A DNA stretch of 54,674 bases from an uncultured Saprospiraceae bacterium (GCA_938003955.1 CALKXE010000101.1:1-54674), one strand, 5' to 3'. Positions 8,252-17,460 are shown, numbered from the stretch's first letter. Notes: generated from the sequence alone by a model not told the origin. A program made the numbers and translations.

Positions 8252-9691
8252 ATGAAAACGAATTATTTTAAAACGCTTTTAATGCTCATGGTAATGGGAT
8301 TAGTATTCCAATCATGCTCTGATGATCAAGCAATCACAGAAGAGTCTACAGATGAATTCCGACGTGGGAATAACGGCCCCGGAGGAAATGGACAAAACAA
8401 TAATAATAGTAGTAGTGTCGACCGAATCAATAATAATTTGATGAATGATTGGACAGATCTATTGTTAGAATTAGAAAGACATGCAGGGGGGATGAGACCG
8501 AATGCCTCGGCAAGAGCTCTAGCGTATATCCATCTAGCTACTTATGAAACTGCTCAGCCAGGAATGAGAGGTCATGTTTCAAATAGCGATAGATTGGATG
8601 GATTTGAAATTAATAGAGATGAAATACCGAATAAAGTAGATTGGGAATTAGCACTTAATGCTTGTTACGCGGACGTGATCAATCACTTCTTGATTAATGT
8701 GCCGACGGATATGAAATCACAAATTGGTCAGCTGGAACAGTCTAAAAATCAGACGCTTAGTCCAGGTGTGTCAAATTCAACTGTAGTGTTCTCGAAAGCT
8801 TGGGGTGCATATGTTGCGGAACAAGTTATCAAATATAGCCAAACTGATGAATCAGCGGAAGAACAGATAATAGATCCACAACCTACATCTTATGAACCGC
8901 CAACAGGCGCTGGATATTGGACTTATTCTGCGGATCCTGAGCGTGCATTGTTTCCATATTGGGAATCAGTCAGAACGTTTGTTGTATCTCCAGAAGAAAC
9001 AACAACTAGACCACCGATTCCATACAGTACAGATGAGAATAGTGAATATTTTGCTGAAATGAAGGATGTATATGAAGAGAATAATGCAGCTAAAGCAGAG
9101 CAAAATGATCAGTTGTGGGTAGCGGAATTCTGGAGTGATGATGTAGAAGGATTGATGATGAGTCCGCCAGCAAGACAGATTTCCATTGCTAATCAATTGA
9201 TAGATAAGTACAATCTGAACTTAGAAGAATCACTTGCCTTGTTTGTAAAGGTCGGATTCGCTCTGAATGATGCAGCAGTTTCTACATGGAAATACAAGTA
9301 TGAGCATATGGTGATGAGACCAAGTGTATACATCCATGATAATATGGATACGGATTATCAGACAAATCTATATAGATTGATCTACTGGCCTAATCCTTCG
9401 TTTCCAGGTTATCCTTCTGGTCATTCATGTTTTGCTTCAGCAGCGGGAGGAGTATTTATCAATTTCTTTGGGGATAATACCAATTTCAAAGACCGTAGTC
9501 ATGAAGGACGAACTGAATTTCAAGGAGCGCCTAGAGGATTTAATAGTTTTAGGGAAATGGCGAAAGAAAATGCATTTTCAAGAATACCACTTGGTGTGCA
9601 TATAAATATGGATTGTGCAGAAGGATTAAGATTAGGTTATGAAATTTCTGATGCAATCAATGATTTAGATTTAGAAAGAAATCCAGGATAA
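8252..9691 (+). CDS. Vanadium-dependent haloperoxidase (PAP2 superfamily), lipoprotein
   Basis: This 479-residue lipoprotein (lipobox FQSC) has all three vanadate/phosphate-binding motifs of the PAP2/haloperoxidase superfamily: K-x6-RP in KYEHMVMRP (about 349-357), PSGH in PGYPSGHSCFASA (about 387-390), and SR-x5-H in SRIPLGVH (about 443-450). The family binds vanadate and uses hydrogen peroxide to oxidise halides, forming hypohalous acid or halogenated organics; related members are phosphatases. A low-complexity Gly/Asn linker (GGNGQNNNNSSS, about 45-56) separates the lipid anchor from the catalytic domain, consistent with exposure outside the membrane. Whether it takes chloride, bromide or iodide cannot be read from these motifs. 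Confidence 0.88.
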   Translation: MKTNYFKTLLMLMVMGLVFQSCSDDQAITEESTDEFRRGNNGPGGNGQNNNNSSSVDRINNNLMNDWTDLLLELERHAGGMRPNASARALAYIHLATYETAQPGMRGHVSNSDRLDGFEINRDEIPNKVDWELALNACYADVINHFLINVPTDMKSQIGQLEQSKNQTLSPGVSNSTVVFSKAWGAYVAEQVIKYSQTDESAEEQIIDPQPTSYEPPTGAGYWTYSADPERALFPYWESVRTFVVSPEETTTRPPIPYSTDENSEYFAEMKDVYEENNAAKAEQNDQLWVAEFWSDDVEGLMMSPPARQISIANQLIDKYNLNLEESLALFVKVGFALNDAAVSTWKYKYEHMVMRPSVYIHDNMDTDYQTNLYRLIYWPNPSFPGYPSGHSCFASAAGGVFINFFGDNTNFKDRSHEGRTEFQGAPRGFNSFREMAKENAFSRIPLGVHINMDCAEGLRLGYEISDAINDLDLERNPG

Positions 9692-9776
9692 TAATCTTAT
9701 TCTGAAAGAGTAAATGTTTTAGTTGTTATTAAATGTTGTTGTAAGTAGTTGTAATTAGTAATTACAAATTGGTTAG

Positions 9777-9806
9777 CACCCTTCCGAGCCTTGGTTCTGG
9801 AGGGTG
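9777..9806. terminator. Bidirectional terminator between convergent genes
   Basis: CACCCTTCC pairs with GGAGGGTG around a loop, between the stops of the haloperoxidase (plus) and the SWIM protein (minus). T-rich sequence follows on the plus strand. Confidence 0.6.
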
Positions 9807-9807
9807 T

Positions 9808-10155
9808 TTATATTTTACCCCAATCGATATTCATTAAAGAAAGAATAACGGCTGCCATATGTTTGCATTTCTGATCATGAGGACAATTGCAATGTCCATT
9901 TATATTATCACCAACCTTTTCGATTTTGATATCGTATAGGGTAGTGCCGACTAGTTGGCATGATACTACATTGTTTTCAGAACTTACGACAACGACCTTT
10001 GTTATGTAATCATAAGCTCTGCCAAGAATTGTTGTTTCAAAAATACTGTCCAGTTGGAATTCTTGTAAATTTTGAAGCCAATTGATTAAATCGATTGTAT
10101 TACTAGAAGCTATTTTCATAAGGGAAAAAGTTATGGATTTAGGGTTGTGGGACAT
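9808..10155 (-). CDS. Small SWIM zinc-finger protein
   Basis: This 115-residue protein has a C-terminal SWIM-type zinc finger, CNCPHDQKCKH (CxC-x5-CxH, about 88-98), followed by the typical hydrophobic helix AAVILSLMNI. The N-terminal part (ITFSLMKIASSNTIDLINWLQNL) has no domain that I recognise. SWIM fingers bind DNA or proteins and usually form part of larger proteins such as SWI2/SNF2 helicases; here the finger stands almost alone. The first ATG is kept because GGAAG lies about 10 nt before it. The gene is convergent with the haloperoxidase and divergent from the CotH gene. Confidence 0.7.
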   Translation of the reverse strand: MSHNPKSITFSLMKIASSNTIDLINWLQNLQEFQLDSIFETTILGRAYDYITKVVVVSSENNVVSCQLVGTTLYDIKIEKVGDNINGHCNCPHDQKCKHMAAVILSLMNIDWGKI

Positions 10156-10282
10156 TAAATATTGTCTTCCGCAACATATATTTAATATCTTACTTTTATG
10201 TTCTTGTTAAAAATTTATAAATTTAATTTACTTTCAACAAATATTTAAGCTAACCAAAACCTGAAATTTTAAATAATTATAT

Positions 10283-12817
10283 ATGAATCGAATTATACAA
10301 CTTACGTTTCTTTTCTTGCTTTCTTTCACTTTCGCGAATGGGCAAGTTGTTATTAATGAATATTCTGCATCAAATCTAGCAACATATTTTGATGATTTTG
10401 GAAGTTATGACGATTGGGTCGAATTACACAATGAGTCTGATGTGGCTGTAGATATTTCAGGATGGTACATTTCTGATAAATCATCGAAACCTACAAAGTA
10501 TCAATTTCCTGAAGGAACAATGATATCTGCCAAAGGGTACAAAATAGTTGTATGCTCTGGTAGAGATTTACAACAAACAACGGAAATTCACACGAATTTC
10601 AAATTATCCCAAACAGAACAAAAGGATGTAATATTACTTTCTGATGCGGCAGAGGTAGAACAAGATTTTACTGAAATGATCATAACAAATGAAAACCATT
10701 CTGTAGCAAAGATGGATGGCGAATGGATGGTAGATCTTTCACCTACACCTAATAGTGCTAATGATGCAGAGTTTTCAAGATATGCAGTAGAGCCAACTAT
10801 TCAACTGGAAGCGGGATTCTACAGTGAGACAGTAACAGTGGAGATTATAAATAATGAAGAGAACTCTACACTAAGATATTCTATTGACGGTAATCGAGTT
10901 ACACCAAATTCTCCTATATATGATGCGCCTTTAACTTTAGATGCAACGACAGTCGTAAAGGCAAGAGCTTATAGTGATGATGATACTGTAAGACCAAGTA
11001 GAATGGATTTTTCTACTTACTTTATAAATGAAGAATTTACGTTACCAGTATTTTCTGTAGCTGCAGATGGCGTTCAGGATCTAGCGAATAATAATGATGG
11101 TCAGGGAGGGTTTAGTCGTCCTGTTGGATCAGTAGAGTATTTCAATGTAGATAAAGAAAGAGAATCAGTTTCTTATGGAGAGCTCAATAGACATGGTCAG
11201 GATTCATGGTCTCTTAATCACAGAAGTTTAGATTACATCTGTAGAGATGAGATGGGATATACAAAAGCTATTAAGGCTCAATTATTTCCTCAGAAGAGTA
11301 GAGATGAATTCCAAAGGTTGATGTTCAGAGCTTCAGGTGATGATAATTATCCAGCGATTTCGGGTGGGACACATGCCGGATCTACACACGTTAGAGATGA
11401 GTATGTTCATTCACTCGCTTTAGAAGGAGGAATGGAACTTGATGTACGAACGCCTCAGAGAGCTATCGTATTCTTGAATGGTGAATACTGGGGAGTTTAT
11501 GGACTAAGAGAAAAAATAGCGGATCATGATTATATCGGAGAATATTACGATCAAGGAAAGTTCGATATACAGTTTAATTCTACTTGGGGTAATTACGAAC
11601 AACGATATGGTGGAGAAGCTGCGGCAAATGATTGGTTAGATCTACAAGATTTCATCTTGACTAACAATATGGGAGACGAAGCTAATTATAGCTATGTAGA
11701 TAGCCTTCTTAATACAACGAGTCTTATTGATTGGATTCTTATAAATACAAATACTGTTGCAGCCGATTGGTTACAGTGGAATACTGGATGGTGGAGAGGA
11801 ATGGACCCTGATGGTAAACATAAGAAATGGGGATACATTGTATGGGATTTGGATGCAACATTTGATTACTATATTAATTATACAGGAGTGCCAAATACAA
11901 CTCCGACGGCAGTACCATGTGATGTTGAAGAATTGTTTCAATGGGTAGATGAGTGTCAACAAAACGTGATATTCCTTAGACTGTTGGATCAGAATGCTGA
12001 CTTTAGAGAGCTTTATTATCAACGATATGCAGATATGATGAATACTGTATTTTCTTGTGAAAACATGTTGACTACACTAGATAGAATGATCGCGGAAATA
12101 GAGCCAGAAATGCCTAGACAAGTAGAAAGATGGGGTGGTCCAGGAGATTCTATGAATGAGTGGGAAACAAACGTTGCTAGATTGAGAGGATTTATTGAAG
12201 AGAGATGTACATTAATAGATGATGGTGCATTAGAATGCTACAATGAATTGTCTGGCCCATATGAGCTTACGCTATTGACTGAGCCTGATGGAATTGGAGA
12301 GATAGATTTGAATTCTCTAGATATCGAGGAATTTCCATGGGTTGGGAATTATTTTGGTGGTATGAAAAACAAAATCAAAGCAAAAGTATTTGCTGAGTTC
12401 GAAGATGACTATGTATTTAGCCACTGGGAAAGTAAGTCAGGTAACGTAATATTTCCTGATGCAACATCTAGAAAAGCAGATATTGAACTGACTTCTAATG
12501 ATACATTGGTAGCGGTATTTGATATCTTTTCTGGAGTTGAAGATTTATTCGAAGAAAAAGGATTCTCATTATTTCCGAATCCAGCATCAGATGTTATGCA
12601 GTTAAACTATAACATTGATCAATCTTCTGATGTCCAAATTTCGATGATAGATGCTAAAGGAAGAACTATCTTGATTAGCTCAGAAACAGGAGTGTCTGCA
12701 GGAGCGAAATCACTAAGCATAGATCTACAACAGCACAACTTAGTTTCAGGAGTATATGTATTGAATATAAGACTGAACAATGAAAATGTAAATAGAAAAG
12801 TTACGGTTATCCGTTAA
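10283..12817 (+). CDS. CotH-family protein with lamin-tail, chitobiase-like and T9SS domains
   Basis: This 844-residue secreted protein has a signal peptide (ending FANGQ). It is followed by a lamin-tail domain at about 22-140 (VVINEYSASN, DWVELHN, ISGWYISDK), a chitobiase/FN3-like domain at about 170-255 (STLRYSIDG, TVVKARAYS), a CotH kinase-fold domain at about 280-600 (FRASGDDNYP, FLNGEYWGVYGLREKI, KWGYIVWDLDATF) and a beta-rich segment at about 655-750 (FSHWESKSGNV). It ends in a T9SS type A sorting domain (SLFPNPASDVMQLNY, LVSGVYVLNI). CotH proteins are atypical protein kinases in spore coats; the Bacteroidota versions are exported and their substrates are unknown. The WDLDATF segment would match the metal-binding motif of the CotH fold. 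The gene stands alone with a strong terminator. Confidence 0.88.
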   Translation: MNRIIQLTFLFLLSFTFANGQVVINEYSASNLATYFDDFGSYDDWVELHNESDVAVDISGWYISDKSSKPTKYQFPEGTMISAKGYKIVVCSGRDLQQTTEIHTNFKLSQTEQKDVILLSDAAEVEQDFTEMIITNENHSVAKMDGEWMVDLSPTPNSANDAEFSRYAVEPTIQLEAGFYSETVTVEIINNEENSTLRYSIDGNRVTPNSPIYDAPLTLDATTVVKARAYSDDDTVRPSRMDFSTYFINEEFTLPVFSVAADGVQDLANNNDGQGGFSRPVGSVEYFNVDKERESVSYGELNRHGQDSWSLNHRSLDYICRDEMGYTKAIKAQLFPQKSRDEFQRLMFRASGDDNYPAISGGTHAGSTHVRDEYVHSLALEGGMELDVRTPQRAIVFLNGEYWGVYGLREKIADHDYIGEYYDQGKFDIQFNSTWGNYEQRYGGEAAANDWLDLQDFILTNNMGDEANYSYVDSLLNTTSLIDWILINTNTVAADWLQWNTGWWRGMDPDGKHKKWGYIVWDLDATFDYYINYTGVPNTTPTAVPCDVEELFQWVDECQQNVIFLRLLDQNADFRELYYQRYADMMNTVFSCENMLTTLDRMIAEIEPEMPRQVERWGGPGDSMNEWETNVARLRGFIEERCTLIDDGALECYNELSGPYELTLLTEPDGIGEIDLNSLDIEEFPWVGNYFGGMKNKIKAKVFAEFEDDYVFSHWESKSGNVIFPDATSRKADIELTSNDTLVAVFDIFSGVEDLFEEKGFSLFPNPASDVMQLNYNIDQSSDVQISMIDAKGRTILISSETGVSAGAKSLSIDLQQHNLVSGVYVLNIRLNNENVNRKVTVIR

Positions 12818-12843
12818 TCTTTTATATTAAAAAATAATCTAGA

Positions 12844-12879
12844 AATGCCTTCCAAATTAATAATTGGAGGGCATTTTTT
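12844..12879 (+). terminator. Terminator of the CotH/T9SS gene
   Basis: AATGCCTTCCAAATT pairs with AATTGGAGGGCATT and is followed by TTTTTT. It lies about 27 nt after the stop codon. Confidence 0.85.
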
Positions 12880-13189
12880 ATTAAAAATATAATGCTAGAA
12901 AAGTAATGGGAAGGTCAGATAACGAAAGAACTATTTGATCTTAATATCATAATGCTATAGCACAAAACAAGTCTCCGGAATTTTTCCACAGAGTGTGAAT
13001 ATGATTTTGCGACGAACGAAAAGACCAGGTAATTGTACAACCAATAGGAATCCAACCAATAATAATTTGAGTAATATTTATTTTATTTCAAACTGCACCA
13101 ACCATATTTAGATTTACTGCGTATTTGCTATTAGACCTAAGGATTGAAGGCTTACTTCTAAATTTCCTAAGAGTATAAATAAAACAAAA

Positions 13190-13430
13190 TGTTTTTTGAC
13201 AAAAAAAGCAGCGAATATTTAGACTCTTTTGTCTTTAGTATAGCTATGAAGTAGTTTTAGACTATGTCCAATAACTAAGACTACAATTAAAAGAAATATA
13301 TTAAGATTAAACCCGTGGTTTATAACGCAGATGTTTATTTATAAGCAGAATTGTGTTGTTAAAGAACAAGCAAAGTTTAAACCCTGGTTAATTGTTTGCC
13401 CTAGACATATTTATATGTCTAGGGCTTTTT
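13190..13430 (+). ncRNA. Possible small RNA ending at an orphan terminator
   Basis: The terminator at 13398-13425 is more than 500 nt past the CotH gene terminator, and no protein gene lies between, so something non-coding may be transcribed. Upstream are TTGACA (about 13196) with AT-rich sequence near 13213-13220, and two stem-prone motifs, TAAACC-CGT-GGTTTA (13308-13322) and AAACCCTGGTT (13379-13389). The 5' end is a guess and the RNA itself is inferred. Confidence 0.3.
13398..13430 (+). terminator. Perfect orphan terminator hairpin
   Basis: GCCCTAGACATA and TATGTCTAGGGC form a perfect 12-bp stem with a TTTA loop, followed by TTTTTATTT. No coding sequence lies directly upstream. Confidence 0.75.
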
Positions 13431-13476
13431 ATTTGCTGTATAAGCGCAAAACTAATATGATTAGCCTCAATATTAC

Positions 13477-13540
13477 GGCTCACCGCCCTGTTCCGTATTT
13501 ATTGGAATCTGCGCTATGCTTAGTTCAATGATCCTGTGCA
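13477..13540 (+). repeat. 64-bp dispersed repeat core, copy 1
   Basis: It begins GGCTCACCGCCCTG and includes the hairpin TTCCG-TATTTAT-TGGAA, then GCGCTATGCTTAG and TCAATGATCCTGTGCA. It is followed by CTAAAAATGTCAACATCAAA and an AAATCAAC microsatellite. Copies 2 and 3 lie in tandem; copy 4 lies 13.7 kb away at 27153. Confidence 0.8.
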
Positions 13541-13561
13541 CTAAAAATGTCAACATCAAAA

Positions 13562-13620
13562 GACAAATCAACAAATCAACAAATCAACAAATCAACAAAT
13601 CAAACAAATCAAACAAATCA
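13562..13620 (+). repeat. AAATCAAC microsatellite
   Basis: Several near-perfect octamer units (AAATCAAC) run into AAATCAA heptamers, filling the gap between repeat cores 1 and 2. A shorter equivalent occupies 13711-13752 between cores 2 and 3, so the copy number differs between the two spacers. Confidence 0.75.
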
Positions 13621-13623
13621 ATC

Positions 13624-13687
13624 GGTTCACCGCTCTGTTCGGTATTTATCGGAATCTGCGCTATGCTTAGCTCAATGATCCTGTGCA
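13624..13687 (+). repeat. 64-bp dispersed repeat core, copy 2
   Basis: It has the same length as copy 1 and differs at a few positions (GGTTCACCGCTCTG; TTCGG in the first hairpin arm). It is followed by the same CTAAAAATGTCAACATTAAA segment and a second octamer microsatellite. Confidence 0.8.
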
Positions 13688-13753
13688 CTAAAAATGTCAA
13701 CATTAAAAGACAAATCAACAAATCAACAAATCAACAAATCAAACAAATCAATC

Positions 13754-13817
13754 GGCTCACCGCCCTGTTCCGTATTTATCGGAATCGGCGCTACGCTTAG
13801 CTCAATGATCCTGAGCC
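13754..13817 (+). repeat. 64-bp dispersed repeat core, copy 3
   Basis: It begins GGCTCACCGCCCTG, carries the intact hairpin TTCCG-TATTTAT-CGGAA, and ends TCAATGATCCTGAGCC. The TGTCAACAT flank seen after copies 1 and 2 is absent, so this is the end of the tandem array. Confidence 0.8.
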
Positions 13818-13905
13818 TTACCCATAAATCCAATACTTCAAAACCACCAATCTTCTTCCTTTGCAAGAGATACGCATCAAACTTTTAAAAAATCTTCTTT
13901 TGGGA

Positions 13906-13997
13906 GGCCTGAAGGATCGATTACCACAAGCGATGGCTAATAAGCCATCGGAAAAAATAGAAAATACAACAATAGGCCTGTATGGCCGATTCCGAAC
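13906..13997 (-). repeat. Palindromic element, inverted copy of 217-306
   Basis: Read on the minus strand it runs GTTCGGAATCGG, a pyrimidine-rich stretch, the 8-bp hairpin CGATGGCT/AGCCATCG (13931-13950), then GCTTGTGG and ATCCTTCAGGCC. This is the same order as 217-306, about 13.7 kb away. Confidence 0.65.
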
Positions 13998-14247
13998 TTT
14001 GCCATAACTACTAAAATCAATTATTTGAAATATAATCTATAATGTTTTTTATACTGTCTGGTCCAACTGATGTTAATGATTTTTGTGAGGGTCTCATATC
14101 CAATAAAATCAGTCCTTAATCAAAAAAGCATAACAGTCCATGAACTCAGCAATCAAATCTTCATAAAGCATAACGATCTGGCATTCACTCCAAAAAAAAT
14201 CAATTACTTTTGGCATTACGATAGACACAATTCGCAAAAAATAAAAC

Positions 14248-17200
14248 ATGAAAATATTCAATGTATCCTTCAAAAATATCAATAACCTGAAAGGGGAGAA
14301 TACGATAGCATTTGACAGTGAACCGCTGAGTTCTGCAGGGATATTTGCGATTACAGGGCCGACAGGTTCGGGGAAGTCGACTATTCTAGATGTGATTACG
14401 TTGGCATTGTTCAATAAGATTCCGAGATTCAAAGGATCGATCAGTAAGAATGCGATCGAAGGAATGGGGTCTGTGATAACCCATCACACGACAGATGCAT
14501 ACGCTAGGATAGAGTACGAGATTAGAGGAGAACGCTATACTTCAGAATGGATCACCAAGAATACGAAAGCAGGAAAGCTAGTCGACTATGAAATGTTTAT
14601 TTACGATGCTTCTGGAAAGCCACTCGATCTAAAGAAAAGTGAGGTGCCAGGTCATAATGAAACTATAATTGGTCTAAAATATGATCAATTCGTAAAATCG
14701 ATAATACTATCCCAAGGAGAATTTGCTAAGTTCCTTAAAGCGAGTAAAGATGAGCGTGGGCAACTATTAGAAAATCTAACAGGATCTTCTATCTATCGGA
14801 AGATAGGAATTGCAACTTTTGATAAACACCGTGAAATCAAGAATGCGGTCATGATGGAGAAAGATAGACTCGAGAATATTACTTGTCTATCAGAGGAATC
14901 AAGAACGGCACTACAGACTGAAATTACAGAAGCCGAAAAGCAGAAAAAAGCCAATGATCTATTGTTGGTAAAATTGAACCAACAGCAAAAAGTCAAAATA
15001 GAAATAAGAAAATATACCTCAGAACTTAATCAAGTCAAAGTCGACGAAAAGAAGGTGGAATCTGAAGAGGCTATCTTCGAAAGTCATAAGAATAGACTTG
15101 ATATCTATGATAAGCTGTCTCCGCTTAGAGGGGAGATGACGAGATATCAAGATGCGACTAAATCTGGGAATAATCTCACAATTCAAATAGAAGGAATAAA
15201 CAAAGAATATGCACTAGCGAAGGAGGCATTCGATGCTACAATTAGCGGTATGTCTGCACTGACAAATCAATCTGTAACAGCGGACAACTTCTCTGCAATA
15301 ATGAGTGCATTCGAAAAAGAAATCAATACACTTGATCAAGAAATATCGCATACGAAATCAAAAGGTGGTGAAGCAAGGTCTCGAATCGTGCTCAAAGCTA
15401 ATAAAGCGGGGATAAGCTTAGGTGATAAACCTTCGTCAGCTATATCATTGCCGATATTGAATGAACGGAAGCAAGAGGCACTCTCTTTGCTGCAACTAGC
15501 AAACCTGAACTCAGGAGGTAATGCTTCAGATATAAGGCTGAAAATCAAATCCGATTCTGATAATTTGCTGGAGCTTAGAGAAATCGTACATGCTAGAGCA
15601 CACAAAACGGAAGTTGATCAGAAGCTGGTTGTATGTCAGAATAAGGCCGCCGAATATCAAGAAGCAATTAATAAATATGCTCCCTTGGTAAAAGCCACAG
15701 GAGAATTAAACGATGCGACCATAGATAAGATAGAATTGCTCAAAAAGCAGAAACAAGATCAGCTTCTGATAGCATCATTGACAGATCATAGATCGAAACT
15801 TACAGACGGAGAGCCATGTCCACTTTGTGGAGCAGAACATCATCCTTGGGCAGAGCATTCTCCAGAACAATCAAGCGATATTGAGGATAAAATAACTGCG
15901 GCATCACAGGAATTAGTAAGAATCCAAAAGGAGTTGCAATTACATAGGCATCAATTGACTACAAACGAAGCTTCTGCAAAACTGAACTTAGCAAGGAAGA
16001 CCGAACTCGAACAGGAAGTGCAAAAGATAGCGGTTTCAATATCGGAAAGGCTAGAAAAGTATAAAGGGGAAGAGTCAACGAAAGTAACTGCATTAGCGAC
16101 AAGTATACAGGCATTAGAACATAAAATAAATAACCTAACCAAGGCAGTAGGAGCGATCGAAGAACTTGTAATCATAGATGAGTTACTCCTTGATTTCGAA
16201 GCATTGGATAAGGTGATTACTGATTATAAAAAACTGGATACAGAGCGAAAATCAAAATATACGGGCAAAAACGTCTCAGATGATTGTAACCAACTCCAAA
16301 ACAAGCATGTAAAAGCCAAAACGGGAATTGCAACCTGTAAATCTAGACTTGAGAATTCGGAGAAATCACTCATAGAAGCAAATCAAATAATTGCGGAGAA
16401 TAAGGCCAAGTTGGATCCAATTCTTTCAACTTTAGGTTTTTTAGATGTACAATCAGCCAATGCGCAGTTGATGTCAGAAACTGAATTGGCATCATTGAAA
16501 TCAAAAAAGGAGCAAATACAAAAGGCTAAAATAGAGATCGCAACTAAAGTGGAAACGCTGAACAATCAATTGGATGTAGCGGTAAAAAGTGATGATGAAA
16601 AGGAACTAACGCTAGAAATTGTAAATTCGCAAATAGTAGAAAAAGAAAGTCTGAGAGATCAAAATATAAAGTCAGGTGCAGAAAAGGCTGCTCTACTAAA
16701 GAAAGATGATGAAGATCAAGCAAGGCTAAAGGATAAAGCGGGTGAGTTGGATAAGCTCAATACAAAACTCGAAAAATGGGATTTACTGAACAAAATGATC
16801 GGTGATAGAAACGGAAATAAATTTGCCAATTTTGCACAGGGTTTGACTTTACAGAATCTGTTGGTTTTTGCCAATAGGAGATTACAAAACCTCACGGATC
16901 GTTACCTGCTGAACAAACCTGTGGACGATGGTCCACTTACGGTACTAGATCAATATCAAGGAAATATACAAAGGTCTGTCACTACGTTATCAGGTGGAGA
17001 GTCATTCTTGATCAGTCTGGCACTGGCACTTAGTTTGTCAGATATGGCTTCTAAGAATGTGAAACTAGAAAGTCTATTCATCGATGAAGGGTTCGGGACG
17101 CTTGATCAAGAAACACTGGAGATAGCCATGAATACACTAGAAAAGCTGCAGACAGAATCACAGAAAACCGTAGGTGTAATATCACACGTAGAGACACTGA

Positions 17201-17274
17201 AAGAGCGTATCAACGTACAGATAAAACTGCAAAAGGATGCGATGGGGTATAGTTCTATCTTAGTCGAAAGTTAA
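14248..17274 (+). CDS. sbcC: Exonuclease subunit SbcC (Rad50-type ATPase)
   Basis: This 1008-residue SMC/Rad50-type ATPase has a Walker A GPTGSGKST at 37-45, long coiled coils on both sides of a zinc hook (CPLCGAEHHPW, about 527), the ABC signature LSGGESFL (about 915) and Walker B SLFIDEGFGTLD (about 940-951). With the nuclease SbcD it opens DNA hairpins and processes blocked double-strand ends. In most bacteria sbcD lies directly upstream and often overlaps. Here the upstream 1.4 kb is non-coding and the downstream gene is unrelated, so SbcD must be encoded outside this window. The ATG at 14248 gives the canonical N-terminus (MKIFNVSFKNINNLKG). Confidence 0.95.
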   Translation: MKIFNVSFKNINNLKGENTIAFDSEPLSSAGIFAITGPTGSGKSTILDVITLALFNKIPRFKGSISKNAIEGMGSVITHHTTDAYARIEYEIRGERYTSEWITKNTKAGKLVDYEMFIYDASGKPLDLKKSEVPGHNETIIGLKYDQFVKSIILSQGEFAKFLKASKDERGQLLENLTGSSIYRKIGIATFDKHREIKNAVMMEKDRLENITCLSEESRTALQTEITEAEKQKKANDLLLVKLNQQQKVKIEIRKYTSELNQVKVDEKKVESEEAIFESHKNRLDIYDKLSPLRGEMTRYQDATKSGNNLTIQIEGINKEYALAKEAFDATISGMSALTNQSVTADNFSAIMSAFEKEINTLDQEISHTKSKGGEARSRIVLKANKAGISLGDKPSSAISLPILNERKQEALSLLQLANLNSGGNASDIRLKIKSDSDNLLELREIVHARAHKTEVDQKLVVCQNKAAEYQEAINKYAPLVKATGELNDATIDKIELLKKQKQDQLLIASLTDHRSKLTDGEPCPLCGAEHHPWAEHSPEQSSDIEDKITAASQELVRIQKELQLHRHQLTTNEASAKLNLARKTELEQEVQKIAVSISERLEKYKGEESTKVTALATSIQALEHKINNLTKAVGAIEELVIIDELLLDFEALDKVITDYKKLDTERKSKYTGKNVSDDCNQLQNKHVKAKTGIATCKSRLENSEKSLIEANQIIAENKAKLDPILSTLGFLDVQSANAQLMSETELASLKSKKEQIQKAKIEIATKVETLNNQLDVAVKSDDEKELTLEIVNSQIVEKESLRDQNIKSGAEKAALLKKDDEDQARLKDKAGELDKLNTKLEKWDLLNKMIGDRNGNKFANFAQGLTLQNLLVFANRRLQNLTDRYLLNKPVDDGPLTVLDQYQGNIQRSVTTLSGGESFLISLALALSLSDMASKNVKLESLFIDEGFGTLDQETLEIAMNTLEKLQTESQKTVGVISHVETLKERINVQIKLQKDAMGYSSILVES

Positions 17275-17281
17275 TCAGAAC

Positions 17282-17460
17282 GAAATCCCGATGACTTTAG
17301 CTTTAACACGCGAGGAAATGATTAAAATTAGGGATTAGTTTTTAGTGCTCTTAAATTTTTATTATTGAAGATTCTTATGAACTCAATTGGTATTATAGTC
17401 ACTCTAGGAGATTATTAAACATGAATGGTTTATATTTTAGGGGAATAAAATTTTAAATTT
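17282..17460 (+). promoter_or_regulatory. Leader element A, homologous to 36051-36218
   Basis: The 179 nt before the start codon share ordered blocks with the leader of the gene at 36219. These are CCGATGACT...AGCTTTA (from 17287), TAGTGC followed by TTAAATTTTTATT (from 17343), TAG-CAC-C-AGGAGAT-ATTAAA (from 17396), and AATAAAATTTTAAA ending 3 nt before the ATG. Both elements abut their start codon. This suggests a shared cis-regulatory RNA or promoter element. Confidence 0.6.

Larger units (their letters stand above)
12880..14247. other. 1.3-kb gene-free region with repeats
   Basis: No credible gene is seen. The short frames between 13331 and 13888 are translations of repeat sequence or lack any coding character. 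The region contains an isolated terminator at 13398-13430, three tandem 64-bp repeat cores with AAATCAAC microsatellites (13477-13817), and a palindromic element (13906-13997). The last 50 nt presumably hold the sbcC promoter, with a TACTTTTG match to the -7 element at 14205-14212. Confidence 0.65.

Noticed and set aside
13477-13817. CRISPR array
   Set aside because: The cores are 64 nt, only three occur in tandem, the spacers are microsatellite and partly identical to each other, and no cas gene is present.
13331-13888. Three plus-strand open frames of 64-94 codons
   Set aside because: They translate the 64-bp repeats, the AAATCAAC arrays or the orphan terminator. The repeated peptide pattern comes from the DNA repeat and there is no coding signal.
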